A DNA stretch of 64,000 nucleotides from Kosakonia sp. H02. Lineage in GTDB: Bacteria; Pseudomonadota; Gammaproteobacteria; Enterobacterales; Enterobacteriaceae. Numbering within the stretch: the first letter of the stretch is position 1; every line of letters begins with the position of its first letter. A program made the translations under genes and the position numbers. The stretch is taken from positions 1,302,001 to 1,366,000 of the forward strand of contig CP131915.1 in assembly GCA_030704225.1 (NCBI GenBank), given 5' to 3'. Under the pieces are notes generated by a model, which was given only the letters and a program-made list of their open reading frames with translations, had not been told where the DNA came from and did not search any database. This document shows positions 17,966 to 26,812 of this stretch, in pieces.

Positions 17966-18982
17966 TTAGTTTGTGATTTTCTTTTGAAAATAGAAAAGAT
18001 AACTAACCATCCCTTTAATAAACTTCTTTTGATGCAGCATGTGCTTCGCACAGTATCGATATTGGTTAGCATTAGTCGGCTTTAACAATTTGTCATTCTT
18101 CCATGGCGAATGGCTTTTTGCCTTGAGAAAACTCTGAGAAACCTCATAATCAGCCCAGTCATGCCACGGTTTTGTTGGCCCAATATAATGAATAAATACG
18201 GTATTCTCCGTGACAGGATTTATTGCACTCATTTTCAGTTCATAATTAATGCTATATTGCGTATTAAATTTCTTATCGATAAATTTAGCCTTGCCCACCA
18301 GCAACATGTTCAATACATCTTGATCAAGATGGGTGATTTTGCTTACTACTATAGGATCACGTAGCATTTCGATGGCATTATGTGAAATATTATTTTCCAT
18401 CCAGCACGGAATATTAATCAATAAAAATCCGGCATTGAAATATCCATTCACTAAACCTGGCTTGTCGAGGCTTACGGAGCGTTTTTTCCACCATTCTGCT
18501 TCGCCTTCTGCCACAACAGCAGCAATTTGTTGTTCGGCAAATTCAAGATCTATCAGTTCCTGTATATTTCCTTGACAGGCAATATCGGCATCGAGATACA
18601 AGACCCGATCCGTTTTACCCGAAAAGTAATCCGCAATAATAAAGCGGAAATAGGTTGCGTAAGTCCAGTTCTTGGTGCTGGGCAGGCTTTTTAGCTTATC
18701 GCAATTAACCAGATAGATAATGATTCTGGATTGGTACTGTTCTGCTAAAGCCGAAAACTTCGCATTGTCACTTTCGGTTATAAAGTCGGTAAAGACATGA
18801 AACGTTATTTCTTTGTTTTTATTACTTAACAAAATCGAAGCAATTGAAATACCACAACCATAGAGGAAATTCTTATCGATGCCATAAGAAATATTAAAGG
18901 AGCTGATATCTGAATCAGGAAAATAATTATAATCTTTAATTGAAAGAATCACTTCTTTCTCATCAAAATAAGTTTGGCTCAT
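17966..18982 (-). CDS. waaO: LPS outer-core alpha-1,3-hexosyltransferase (WaaO/WaaI family, GT8)
   Basis: A 338-residue family 8 glycosyltransferase acting on the first outer-core glucose. Family features are SYGIDKNFLYGCGISIASIL, the DxD motif VLYLDADIACQGN and HYIGPTKPWHDWA. WaaO of E. coli adds alpha-1,3-glucose and WaaI of Salmonella adds alpha-1,3-galactose; the two are homologous and I cannot tell the sugar from sequence. Overlaps the end of waaB by 4 bases. Confidence 0.82.
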   Translation of the reverse strand: MSQTYFDEKEVILSIKDYNYFPDSDISSFNISYGIDKNFLYGCGISIASILLSNKNKEITFHVFTDFITESDNAKFSALAEQYQSRIIIYLVNCDKLKSLPSTKNWTYATYFRFIIADYFSGKTDRVLYLDADIACQGNIQELIDLEFAEQQIAAVVAEGEAEWWKKRSVSLDKPGLVNGYFNAGFLLINIPCWMENNISHNAIEMLRDPIVVSKITHLDQDVLNMLLVGKAKFIDKKFNTQYSINYELKMSAINPVTENTVFIHYIGPTKPWHDWADYEVSQSFLKAKSHSPWKNDKLLKPTNANQYRYCAKHMLHQKKFIKGMVSYLFYFQKKITN

Positions 18983-20067
18983 TTATCACTCTGCTTCATG
19001 ACGGAGAGGATTGCCTCTCGCATAGTCCGATTATACGTATCACTGTAAAATTGCGTTATAGAGTGCTTAACGCTCTCGGGTTCAAATACGCTGCGATGAT
19101 CAGTTATCTGTTGCAATAATCCAACGAAATGTTCTATATCTCCTGCCGGGTAAAGATAACCATTTATCCCTTCATGAATAATATCTTCCGGCCCAGCAAC
19201 ACAACGTGAACTAATACAAGGGATCCCCCAGGCCATCGCTTCGAGTAACACCATTCCGAAGCCTTCAAATGCAGAGGTGAGCAGTAAGGCAGATACCTTT
19301 TTTATATCATTCCTGACCACTTCCCAGGGATTTGCCTGCCAGCCATGCCACGTTATGCGATCATCGATGTCCAATTGGTGCGCATAAGCCTGACACTGTT
19401 CAAAATCAGACCCGTCTCCGATGGCATGTAAATGCCAGCGGCCTTTTACCTTTGAAAGGCCATCCAGCAGATCTTTAACCCTTTTCTGCCCTTCAAATTT
19501 CATACGCCCGACATATAAAAATGTCGCTTCTTCATCCCTATTCGGCGCAAGTATCGTGCCTATTTGAGGCGAAACGGGATTGTAAATCACACTGATTGTG
19601 TCTGCTGGCACACCGCGATCGAGCATCTGTTTTTTAATCCCGGTGCTAATCGCAAGGTGATAATCAGCATAAGTGATGCACTCGGCATGCTTTTTATGAT
19701 CCAACGAAAAATGCGGCCATGAAAAAAGCGGGAACTGTTGTCCACTTTTTATGCGCGCTTTATTCGCCAGAAGACAAGAAAGCACATCGACACAAATCAC
19801 GGCATCCGGCTTTTTCTCTTTTAACCAGCGCGCGAAATTTCGTATATGAATCGCCCGGCGTACAAAACTTATTTTGAAATTTGAGAAGGAATAAGCAGCA
19901 GTGATTCCTTTCAGCCAGGACTTATCCATTCTGTCGTTACGACAGAAAAAGAACATTTCGCATTCGGCGAAATTGTCAGCGTCCTGAAATGAATGAATGA
20001 CCGCCTTGATCACGGTTTCCATACCACCGAAACCTGAAACGGCCTCGCCAACAAATGCAATTTTCAT
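18979..20067 (-). CDS. waaB: LPS alpha-1,6-galactosyltransferase WaaB (GT4)
   Basis: A 362-residue family 4 glycosyltransferase that adds a galactose branch in alpha-1,6 linkage to the first outer-core glucose. It matches RfaB along the chain: MKIAFVGEAVSGFGGMETVI, FSWPHFSLDHKKHAECITYA, VGRMKFEGQKRVKDL and the donor-site LLTSAFEGFGMVLLEAMAWG with its Glu-x7-Glu pattern. It follows waaP directly, as in Salmonella, whereas K-12 has waaS between them. Confidence 0.93.
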   Translation of the reverse strand: MKIAFVGEAVSGFGGMETVIKAVIHSFQDADNFAECEMFFFCRNDRMDKSWLKGITAAYSFSNFKISFVRRAIHIRNFARWLKEKKPDAVICVDVLSCLLANKARIKSGQQFPLFSWPHFSLDHKKHAECITYADYHLAISTGIKKQMLDRGVPADTISVIYNPVSPQIGTILAPNRDEEATFLYVGRMKFEGQKRVKDLLDGLSKVKGRWHLHAIGDGSDFEQCQAYAHQLDIDDRITWHGWQANPWEVVRNDIKKVSALLLTSAFEGFGMVLLEAMAWGIPCISSRCVAGPEDIIHEGINGYLYPAGDIEHFVGLLQQITDHRSVFEPESVKHSITQFYSDTYNRTMREAILSVMKQSDK

Positions 20068-20086
20068 TGAGTCATCACTTGTCTGT

Positions 20087-20884
20087 TCATAGAGACTTAC
20101 GGTCAGTTCTCTCGCGGATTTTTTCCGCTTTCGCTTTCGCTTTTTCTAATAACCCCGTCTCTTGCTTAATGATTTCCCGTGGCGATTTAGCAAAATAGAC
20201 GGTGAGAAAACGCCAAATATCCCGCTGTGTCAGACCTATATTCAGTGAGGAAAAATAGAGTCCAATCAGGTCTTTATCCCGCCAGCGCTGCGGAACATGA
20301 GCGCGCATTTGGGCACGATGCAGATCGATTACCGATATTTTCAGCGTCTCTTCGTCACCGTTGAAAGGCAGATGCAGCAGAAAATGGCAGATATAACAGT
20401 CGCGATGGTTTACGCCAGCCTGGTGCATCTTGCGAACCATGGTCGCGATACGCTTGATGATCATGCGTTTGATTCGCGGTTCTGGCGGATGGGTCAGCCA
20501 GTCGGCACAATAATCTTCCAGGCTAATCGTCGGCGTTAAATCTTCAGTAATAATAAAAGAGGTTTTATTGATAGGATTTACGCCCTTTTCACCAAACCCC
20601 ACGCCATGCATCGTATCCACACCCGCATCATGCAAACGGTGAATGGCATTCCACTCCCTGTCTGCACCCAGCACGGGTAAACGCAGCGAAAGGAGATTTT
20701 TCACCACCTCTTTCACCGCCGTTCCCTGGTGCCACTTCAGGAAATAACTTTTATCCGCGAGTTCAAAGCGCAGGGTGCGGCGTGTTTCGAGCTGGCGAAA
20801 GACCTCCCCCTGCAATTTTTCAACTTCAGCAAATGCATCTTTTCCCCGCCAGAGTGTTGCCAGCGGCTCTTTCAACTCAACCAT
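20087..20884 (-). CDS. waaP: LPS core heptose(I) kinase WaaP
   Basis: A 265-residue kinase that phosphorylates heptose I, needed for outer-membrane integrity and polymyxin resistance. Kinase-fold landmarks are SYFLKWHQG (ATP lysine), GFGEKGVNP, the catalytic GVNHRDCYICHFLL and VIDLHRAQMR. The ATG at 20884 (MVELKEPLATLW) is the family start; the same frame stays open upstream inside waaG but that extension is not part of the protein. The start overlaps the end of waaG by 8 bases. Confidence 0.95.
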   Translation of the reverse strand: MVELKEPLATLWRGKDAFAEVEKLQGEVFRQLETRRTLRFELADKSYFLKWHQGTAVKEVVKNLLSLRLPVLGADREWNAIHRLHDAGVDTMHGVGFGEKGVNPINKTSFIITEDLTPTISLEDYCADWLTHPPEPRIKRMIIKRIATMVRKMHQAGVNHRDCYICHFLLHLPFNGDEETLKISVIDLHRAQMRAHVPQRWRDKDLIGLYFSSLNIGLTQRDIWRFLTVYFAKSPREIIKQETGLLEKAKAKAEKIRERTDRKSL

Positions 20885-22001
20885 GCACTTCACCCGTAAT
20901 AATATCCGCCGCTTTTTCCGGCAGACTATAGAGATCATGAGTATCTGCGAAATGTCGCGCCTGCTCCGCCCACTCGTTGCGTATTGCTTTGTCTTGCAAG
21001 GCCACTCGCAATGCATCGTTCAGGGCCATCTGTGAATAAGGCTCATTAATTACCACGCCGCATTGTGCTTGCGTGATGTAATGCGCATAGCCACAGACCG
21101 ATGTGGTGAGCACCGGTAAACCCGCCGTTATCGCCTCAAGCAGTACGATGCCTGCCGCTTCCTGGTAGGCGGGGTGTATTAGTAAATCCGCGCCAGCCAT
21201 CAGTTCCGAGACATCATTGCGACCCGAGAAGAAGCGTACATTTTCTTTAATGCCCAGTTTGTCCGCCTGGGCAGCAAAACGTACCGGCTTATCTTGGCCC
21301 ACGACAAACAGCAGCGTATTTTTCCTGATCGCTTCAGGCAAAGCGGCAACGGCAGCAATGCTTCTGTCGACACCTTTGCGGCTAAAATCAGAACCTACTT
21401 GCAGGAGCCAGTGTTGATGTTCGGCAATACCGTTTTTATCGCGGTAGATTTGTCGGCTGTTCGGTATTTGCTGGCTGTATTTGCGGTCAGGATAAATACC
21501 CGGCGGCAATATATAAAACCGATCGGATTCAGTTTGATAATGCTTTTGAAAGTCGCCGATTTGCTTATCCGTCAACATCAGCAATTGCGTCGCTTTCCCT
21601 TGTTCGAAGGTGGCGCGCTCAAACGCAGCATAATGGCGGTAACGGGACGTCAGACGGTAAAAGAAACCTTTTTCCTGCACGACTTTTTCGGCATAACACA
21701 CATCCGCCGCATAGTAGACGTCCAGGCCAGGCATTTTGTTAAAACCAACGACCCGATCAACCGGATGCTGCGCCAGATGCGCCTGCACCCAGGCATAATA
21801 TTCGGCATTGCGCCCATGGTTTGTACGCGATTTCACTGGCACGCGAATAAGCTCGAAATTTTCCGGCTCGTCGCCTTCCCAGGATTGCGTGTAGACCCTG
21901 ACATGATGCCCGCGTCCTGCCACGGTTTCTGCGATACGCAGAAAATCGCGTTGCAGGCCGCCGAACGGGAAATACTTATATAAGCAGAAGGCGACAATCA
22001 T
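20877..22001 (-). CDS. waaG: LPS core glucosyltransferase I WaaG (GT4)
   Basis: A 374-residue family 4 glycosyltransferase that adds the first outer-core glucose to heptose II using UDP-glucose. The membrane-proximal N-terminus CLYKYFPFGGLQRDFLRIA, the LQVGSDFSRKGVDRSI segment and the donor motif HPAYQEAAGIVLLEAITAG are all as in RfaG. It overlaps waaQ by 4 bases (ATGA) and waaP by 8, so the three are translationally linked. Confidence 0.97.
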   Translation of the reverse strand: MIVAFCLYKYFPFGGLQRDFLRIAETVAGRGHHVRVYTQSWEGDEPENFELIRVPVKSRTNHGRNAEYYAWVQAHLAQHPVDRVVGFNKMPGLDVYYAADVCYAEKVVQEKGFFYRLTSRYRHYAAFERATFEQGKATQLLMLTDKQIGDFQKHYQTESDRFYILPPGIYPDRKYSQQIPNSRQIYRDKNGIAEHQHWLLQVGSDFSRKGVDRSIAAVAALPEAIRKNTLLFVVGQDKPVRFAAQADKLGIKENVRFFSGRNDVSELMAGADLLIHPAYQEAAGIVLLEAITAGLPVLTTSVCGYAHYITQAQCGVVINEPYSQMALNDALRVALQDKAIRNEWAEQARHFADTHDLYSLPEKAADIITGEVHG

Positions 22002-23068
22002 GATGAAGCCCCCATAGCCGCAGCGGAAAAGCGTTGCGGAAGCATCTTTTCCGTTGCAGCAATAACATCTTCGGCCGGGATGACGGACATGTATTTTTTA
22101 TTTCTGTCCAGATCACGTCGTGCTGGCATCGTCTGATAATTTCCCGCCCAGAACTGGATAATGTCGTTGCTCCATGGCCGCCAGAATACGTGGTCGGTCG
22201 CACCAAAGAGGCAAATAATCGGCGTTTTTACCGCAGCGGCAATGTGTCCTGGAGCCGAATCAACCCCAATAAACAACGCAGCGTGATCAATCAACGCGCC
22301 AAGTTCCGGGAAACGCGTTTTACCCGCAAGCGTGGTGACCGGTTTTTGCTTACACCCGTCAGCGATATCTTTAATACATGCGAGATCATCTGCGCCCGGA
22401 CCGGATGTCAGGACAACCTGATAACCGCGGGCTTGCAACGCATCAATAACCTGGGAGAATTTGTCGTTATCCCAGCATTTGAATAGCTGCCGGGCCGTGG
22501 GTTGTATCACGACATAATGCTCACCCACCTCAGATTCATTCAGCGCGTTGCGCATACGCTGCCAGTGTTCAGACGCGTAGCTCATGGTCGTTTCACGGCA
22601 ATAATCTGTAATACCCAGCGGAGCAAGCGCCGACAAATTACGCTCCACGGCGTGTTCACCCGCAAACGGCGCGAGGTGCGTGAAGCTTTTTTTCCAGAAC
22701 GGCGACTGCCGGTTGGCAAAATCCTGCGAGATTTTCACTTTAGCCGCCAGGCATCTCACGAGCAGCGCCACGATGTGTTGATCTGTCAGATTGACAATCA
22801 AATCGTAATCATTCTTGCGTAAGTGGCTAACCAGACTGAAGAAATTCTGTATCTTCTCCTTTAGCGATGCCCCTTTATTGCTCACGCCGTAAAGCGCATG
22901 AATCTCCGTGTTTTCGGATAAAATCGGCATCGTGTCTTTATACAGCAGCATATCGATGTTCGCGTCAGGATAATGACGTTTCAACGTACTGATAACCGGC
23001 GTGGTCAGCAGCATGTCTCCGTGAAAACGCATTTTTATGACCAGAATTCGCTTAAATGGCTTTTCCAC
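21998..23068 (-). CDS. waaQ: LPS heptosyltransferase III WaaQ
   Basis: A 356-residue family 9 glycosyltransferase that adds the branch heptose III to heptose II. Shown by ILVIKMRFHGDMLLTTPVIS, the donor-site VIQPTARQLFKCWDNDKF and FIGVDSAPGHIAAAV. The start is a GTG at 23068; no convincing downstream start keeps the N-terminal strand. First gene of the long leftward core operon, about 50 bases after the JUMPstart/ops element, hence under RfaH antitermination. Confidence 0.95.
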   Translation of the reverse strand: MEKPFKRILVIKMRFHGDMLLTTPVISTLKRHYPDANIDMLLYKDTMPILSENTEIHALYGVSNKGASLKEKIQNFFSLVSHLRKNDYDLIVNLTDQHIVALLVRCLAAKVKISQDFANRQSPFWKKSFTHLAPFAGEHAVERNLSALAPLGITDYCRETTMSYASEHWQRMRNALNESEVGEHYVVIQPTARQLFKCWDNDKFSQVIDALQARGYQVVLTSGPGADDLACIKDIADGCKQKPVTTLAGKTRFPELGALIDHAALFIGVDSAPGHIAAAVKTPIICLFGATDHVFWRPWSNDIIQFWAGNYQTMPARRDLDRNKKYMSVIPAEDVIAATEKMLPQRFSAAAMGASS

Positions 23069-23460
23069 AATCGGCTTTGGCTCTTTAGGAAATGGTATCC
23101 GGAAAAAAAGACTGGCACGCTACCGCCCCAGGCTCGACAGCTACCTGAACACTGATATTGCGTACTTATAGATCTTTTATTGTACCACTTCTTTCCCGCC
23201 GATCCGATATCAAGCACTTTTCGGCAATTCTTTCAAAAAAGAGCCTTAAATCAAAGAGATGAAAGCAAGCGCTTTTACCTTACGACAGAATCAGTGGTCT
23301 CCCGAAACATCAATAAAATAGATAAGAATGCAAAAAAACATGGCTGGCCGATATTATTGATGCGATAAGAGGCCAATTTAGCTGATTTCGGCAAAAGTAA
23401 TAGCAATGGCTGTGCTAAATACTTAAAATCCCCAGCACATTCCTAAGCCAGCAAAGTACT
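23069..23460. other. Divergent intergenic region between waaQ and waaA
   Basis: About 390 bases without a credible gene. On the minus strand it holds the waaQ leader: a TACAAT -10-like hexamer at 23179-23184 and the JUMPstart/ops element. In E. coli this 5' leader also yields the RfaH-interacting RNA RirA; whether it does here cannot be told. The right half should hold the waaA promoter, which I could not pin down. Confidence 0.6.
23116..23154 (-). promoter_or_regulatory. JUMPstart sequence with ops element (RfaH recruitment)
   Basis: Reading leftward, this 39-base block starts CAGTGTTCAGGTAGCTG and ends GGGGCGGTAGCGTG, matching the JUMPstart consensus; the ops core GGCGGTAGCGTG is exact at 23116-23127. 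ops pauses RNA polymerase in the leader and loads RfaH, which lets transcription continue through the 9-gene waaQ-waaU operon. Confidence 0.92.
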
Positions 23461-24738
23461 ATGCTCCAATTGCTCTACACCACATTGCTGTATCTTATTC
23501 AGCCGCTGATTTGGGTGCGGCTGTGGGTGCGTGGTGCTAAAGCTCCGGCTTACCGCAAACGCTGGGGTGAACGCTACGGCTACTATCGTAAGCCGCTGAA
23601 AGCCGGCGGTATTATGCTGCACTCAGTGTCCGTCGGTGAAACCCTCGCCGCCATTCCTCTGGTACGCGCCTTGCGTCACCGTTATCCCGATCTGCCGATT
23701 ACCGTTACGACGATGACGCCGACAGGATCGGAGCGTGTTATGTCCGCGTTTGGCAGCGATGTGCAGCATATTTACCTGCCCTATGATCTGCCCGGTGCGT
23801 TGAACCGCTTCCTTGATAAGGTTGACCCCAAATTGGTGCTGATCATGGAAACCGAGCTGTGGCCAAACCTGATTAGCACGCTTCACAAGCGAAAAATCCC
23901 GCTAGTGATTGCCAATGCGCGCCTTTCCGCGCGTTCTGCTGCCGGTTACGCAAAGCTGGGCAAATTTATCCAGAACCTGTTACGCAAAATTACGCTGATC
24001 GCCGCGCAAAACAGCGAAGACGGCGAGCGTTTTATTGCACTCGGAGCAAAACGGAACCAGCTTACTGTAACCGGGAGCCTGAAGTTTGATATCTCGGTCA
24101 CACCGCAACTCGCTTCCAGAGCTGTCGCTCTGCGCCGCCAGTGGGCTCCTCATCGCCCGGTCTGGATTGCGACAAGTACGCATGAAGGCGAAGAGAGCAT
24201 TATGCTGGTTGCGCATCAAGCCTTGCTAAAACAGTTTCCTGATTTACTCTTGATTCTGGTTCCACGTCATCCTGAACGTTTCCCGGACGCTGTAAATATG
24301 GTGCGCGAAGCCGGTTTGAATTACATCACCCGCTCTTCTGGCGAAATACCGTCAGCCAGTACGCAGGTCGTGATTGGCGATACTATGGGCGAGCTGATGC
24401 TGCTTTACGGCGTTGCAGACCTTGCGTTCGTGGGTGGTTCACTGGTTGAAAGAGGCGGCCATAATCCTCTTGAAGCTGCTGCCCATGCTATCCCTGTATT
24501 GATGGGGCCGCACACGTTCAACTTTAAAGATATTTGCGCGCGATTGTCACAGGCCGATGGTTTGATAACGGTGCCGGACGTGGATGCACTGACCAAAGAG
24601 ATCACCTCTTTGCTAACTGATAAAGATTACCGTAATTTCTACGGTCGCCATGCAGTGGAAGTCCTCTATCAGAACCAGGGCGCTTTGCAGCTTCTGTTAC
24701 AACTGCTGGAACCCTATCTGCCACCTAAAGCGCAATAA
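23461..24738 (+). CDS. waaA: Kdo transferase WaaA (KdtA)
   Basis: A 425-residue family 30 glycosyltransferase with an N-terminal membrane anchor that adds two Kdo residues from CMP-Kdo to the lipid A precursor; essential. The general base Glu60 lies in LHSVSVGETLAAIPL; PYDLPGALNRFL, METELWPNLI and GGSLVERGGHNPLEAAAH are typical. It is followed 8 bases on by coaD, with no waaE gene between them, unlike Klebsiella. Confidence 0.98.
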   Translation: MLQLLYTTLLYLIQPLIWVRLWVRGAKAPAYRKRWGERYGYYRKPLKAGGIMLHSVSVGETLAAIPLVRALRHRYPDLPITVTTMTPTGSERVMSAFGSDVQHIYLPYDLPGALNRFLDKVDPKLVLIMETELWPNLISTLHKRKIPLVIANARLSARSAAGYAKLGKFIQNLLRKITLIAAQNSEDGERFIALGAKRNQLTVTGSLKFDISVTPQLASRAVALRRQWAPHRPVWIATSTHEGEESIMLVAHQALLKQFPDLLLILVPRHPERFPDAVNMVREAGLNYITRSSGEIPSASTQVVIGDTMGELMLLYGVADLAFVGGSLVERGGHNPLEAAAHAIPVLMGPHTFNFKDICARLSQADGLITVPDVDALTKEITSLLTDKDYRNFYGRHAVEVLYQNQGALQLLLQLLEPYLPPKAQ

Positions 24739-24746
24739 GGTCAATT

Positions 24747-25226
24747 ATGCAAAAGCGGGCGATTTATCCTGGCACCTTTGATCCCATCACTAACGGGCAC
24801 ATTGATATTGTCACCCGTGCCGCCACAATGTTTGACGAGCTGGTACTGGCGATTGCGGCCAGTCCAAGCAAAAAGCCGATGTTCGATCTTGATGAGCGCG
24901 TGGCGCTGGCGCAAGCCGCAACGGCGCATCTGCCGAACGTCACGGTGGTAGGCTTCAGCGATTTGATGGCAAACTTCGCACGGGCGCAGCAGGCAAATAT
25001 CCTGATTCGCGGTTTGCGGGCGGTGGCGGATTTTGAATATGAGATGCAGTTGGCGCATATGAATCGCCATTTGATGCCAGAACTGGAAAGCGTTTATTTA
25101 ATGCCGTCAAAAGAGTGGTCGTTTATCTCTTCGTCGTTGGTTAAAGAGGTGGCCCGCCATCAGGGTGATGTTGCGCATTTCCTGCCGCAGAACGTACACC
25201 AGGCGCTGCTGGATAAGTTGAAGTAA
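24747..25226 (+). CDS. coaD: Phosphopantetheine adenylyltransferase
   Basis: A 159-residue nucleotidyltransferase making dephospho-CoA from 4'-phosphopantetheine and ATP, the penultimate step of CoA synthesis. The (T/H)xGH motif is GTFDPITNGHID near the N-terminus, and SSSLVKEVA is the late nucleotide-binding motif. Co-directional with waaA and convergent with mutM across a REP element. Confidence 0.98.
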   Translation: MQKRAIYPGTFDPITNGHIDIVTRAATMFDELVLAIAASPSKKPMFDLDERVALAQAATAHLPNVTVVGFSDLMANFARAQQANILIRGLRAVADFEYEMQLAHMNRHLMPELESVYLMPSKEWSFISSSLVKEVARHQGDVAHFLPQNVHQALLDKLK

Positions 25227-25240
25227 TCTTTCGATGCCGG

Positions 25241-25272
25241 GCCGGATGGCAGCTTCGCTTTACCCGGCCGAC
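25241..25272. repeat. REP-type palindrome between coaD and mutM
   Basis: GCCGGATGGC and the complementary right arm TACCCGGCC form a GC-rich imperfect stem, the usual enterobacterial REP form, in a convergent gap. It may also act in 3'-end formation. A related element lies at 46730-46781. Confidence 0.75.
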
Positions 25273-25282
25273 AAAATTACGC

Positions 25283-26092
25283 TTATTTCTGACATCGACG
25301 ACAATAAAATGTTGAGCGCTGTGCGTGTTTTGCCGCCACGATCGGTGCGCCGCACACACGACAAGGTTCCCCTTCCCTCCCGTAGACTTGCAGCTCCTGT
25401 GCGAAATAACCTGGCTTGCCGTCACTTTGCAGAAAATCTTTTAGCGTCGTTCCGCCCTGCTCAATAGATCGCAGCAACACCGCCTTGATGACCCGCACCA
25501 GGATGTCGCACTCCTGTTTTGAAAGCGACGAAGCCAGCCGATCAGGATGGATCCCGGCCGCAAAAAGCGATTCGCTGGCGTAGATATTCCCTACCCCCAC
25601 CACCAGCTTGTTATCCATCAGCCAGGGTTTAATGGCCGTTTTTTTCCGGGCACATTTCTGTTGAAGATAGTCGGCATTAAAGTCATCGCTGAGCGGTTCC
25701 GGGCCAAGGTGAGCCAGCACGTTGTGGCCTTCCAGCTCTTTGGTCCATAGCCATGCGCCGAAACGGCGAGGATCGGTGTAGCGCAGCACTTTGCCGTTGC
25801 TCATCACCAGGTCAACGTGGTCATGTTTTTCCGGCGGCAGCTCATGGGGAAGAATACGCAGGCTGCCAGACATTCCCAGGTGAATGATGATCCAGCCATC
25901 AGGCAGCTCAAGCAGCAGGTATTTGGCGCGGCGCTGAACGCTGAGCACCAACTTATCGCTCAGGCTGTGAATTTCTTCGGAAACCGGCCAGCGTAATCGC
26001 CCGTTGCGCACCACCGCGTGCAGGATGGTCTCGCCCACCAGATGCGGTTCAATGCCTCTGCGGCTGGTTTCAACTTCGGGTAATTCAGGCAT
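25283..26092 (-). CDS. mutM: Formamidopyrimidine-DNA glycosylase (MutM/Fpg)
   Basis: A 269-residue base-excision repair enzyme that removes 8-oxoguanine and formamidopyrimidines and nicks the strand. The mature N-terminus PELPEVET with catalytic Pro/Glu, the lesion-recognition helix region, and a C-terminal four-cysteine zinc finger (CRVCGAPI ... YCRRCQK) are intact. The start at 26092 is fixed by the obligatory MPELPEVET; the frame is open further upstream but crosses the rpmG terminator. Confidence 0.98.
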   Translation of the reverse strand: MPELPEVETSRRGIEPHLVGETILHAVVRNGRLRWPVSEEIHSLSDKLVLSVQRRAKYLLLELPDGWIIIHLGMSGSLRILPHELPPEKHDHVDLVMSNGKVLRYTDPRRFGAWLWTKELEGHNVLAHLGPEPLSDDFNADYLQQKCARKKTAIKPWLMDNKLVVGVGNIYASESLFAAGIHPDRLASSLSKQECDILVRVIKAVLLRSIEQGGTTLKDFLQSDGKPGYFAQELQVYGREGEPCRVCGAPIVAAKHAQRSTFYCRRCQK

Positions 26093-26128
26093 CTCGTCTC
26101 CGGCGTTTTTGCGGGTTGTCAGAAATGC

Positions 26129-26154
26129 AAAAACCCCGACAGTGCGGGGTTTTT
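26129..26154 (-). terminator. Intrinsic terminator between rpmG and mutM
   Basis: AAAAACCCCG pairs with CGGGGTTTTT around a 6-base loop, followed by T. It separates the ribosomal protein pair from mutM. Confidence 0.85.
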
Positions 26155-26171
26155 GTTCAAGAAAACTAAAA

Positions 26172-26339
26172 TTATTTGATTTTAGCTTCTTTGTACAGCA
26201 CGTGCTGACGGACAACTGGATCGAACTTTTTCAGTTCCAGTTTTTCCGGCTTAGTACGTTTGTTCTTCGTGGTGGTGTAGAAGTGACCAGTACCAGCGGA
26301 AGAAACCAGCTTGATTTTCTCACGAATACCTTTAGCCAT
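26172..26339 (-). CDS. rpmG: 50S ribosomal protein L33
   Basis: A 55-residue basic ribosomal protein. The minus strand from ATG 26339 reads MAKGIREKIKLVSSAGTG, contains TTTKNKRTKPEKLELKKFDP and ends YKEAKIK. It has no zinc-binding cysteine pairs, the C-minus form found in E. coli. It follows rpmB by 20 bases in the conserved rpmB-rpmG operon. Confidence 0.97.
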   Translation of the reverse strand: MAKGIREKIKLVSSAGTGHFYTTTKNKRTKPEKLELKKFDPVVRQHVLYKEAKIK

Positions 26340-26359
26340 GATTTATATCCTTTAAGTAC

Positions 26360-26596
26360 TTAGTACTTTTCGCCACGGGCACGCAGTTCAGACAGAACTG
26401 TATCGATGCCTTTCTTATCAATTACACGCATACCTTTAGCAGATACACGCAGGGTGACAAAACGCTTTTCGCTCTCAACCCAGAAACGGTGAGAGTGCAG
26501 GTTCGGCAGGAAACGGCGTTTAGTCGCGTTCAGTGCGTGGGAACGGTTATTACCGGTCACCGGACGCTTGCCAGTAACTTGGCAGACTCGGGACAT
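26360..26596 (-). CDS. rpmB: 50S ribosomal protein L28
   Basis: A 78-residue large-subunit protein, MSRVCQVTGKRPVTGNN at the start and ELRARGEKY at the end, essentially identical to the E. coli protein. First gene of rpmB-rpmG, with a good sigma-70 promoter about 145 bases upstream. Confidence 0.98.
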   Translation of the reverse strand: MSRVCQVTGKRPVTGNNRSHALNATKRRFLPNLHSHRFWVESEKRFVTLRVSAKGMRVIDKKGIDTVLSELRARGEKY

Positions 26597-26741
26597 GTCT
26601 ATTCTCCAAAAATCAAATTAGCTCGAGCTTCGTATGGGGTATCGGCGCCTCGTCAGGCTTTACAGCCCGGTCATCGCAGTTCTATGTGAACTCTCGATTG
26701 CCAGGCCCAAATGCCAAACCCGAGATTCTCAAAGGTGGCGT

Positions 26742-26770
26742 AGTATACGCTGAGTCGGCGGTGTGCTCAA
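26742..26770 (-). promoter_or_regulatory. Sigma-70 promoter of rpmB-rpmG
   Basis: On the minus strand TTGAGC (26770-26765) and TATACT (26747-26742) are spaced 17 bases apart, followed by a GC-rich discriminator as expected for a ribosomal-protein operon. Confidence 0.7.
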
Positions 26771-26812
26771 GTCCCGAACAGACAAAGATCCCGATGGATC
26801 GCGCAAAGTGGT

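Noticed and set aside
20885..21016. N-terminal extension of waaP into waaG
   Set aside because: The family protein starts at MVELKEPL; the extension is an out-of-frame reading of the waaG 3' end.
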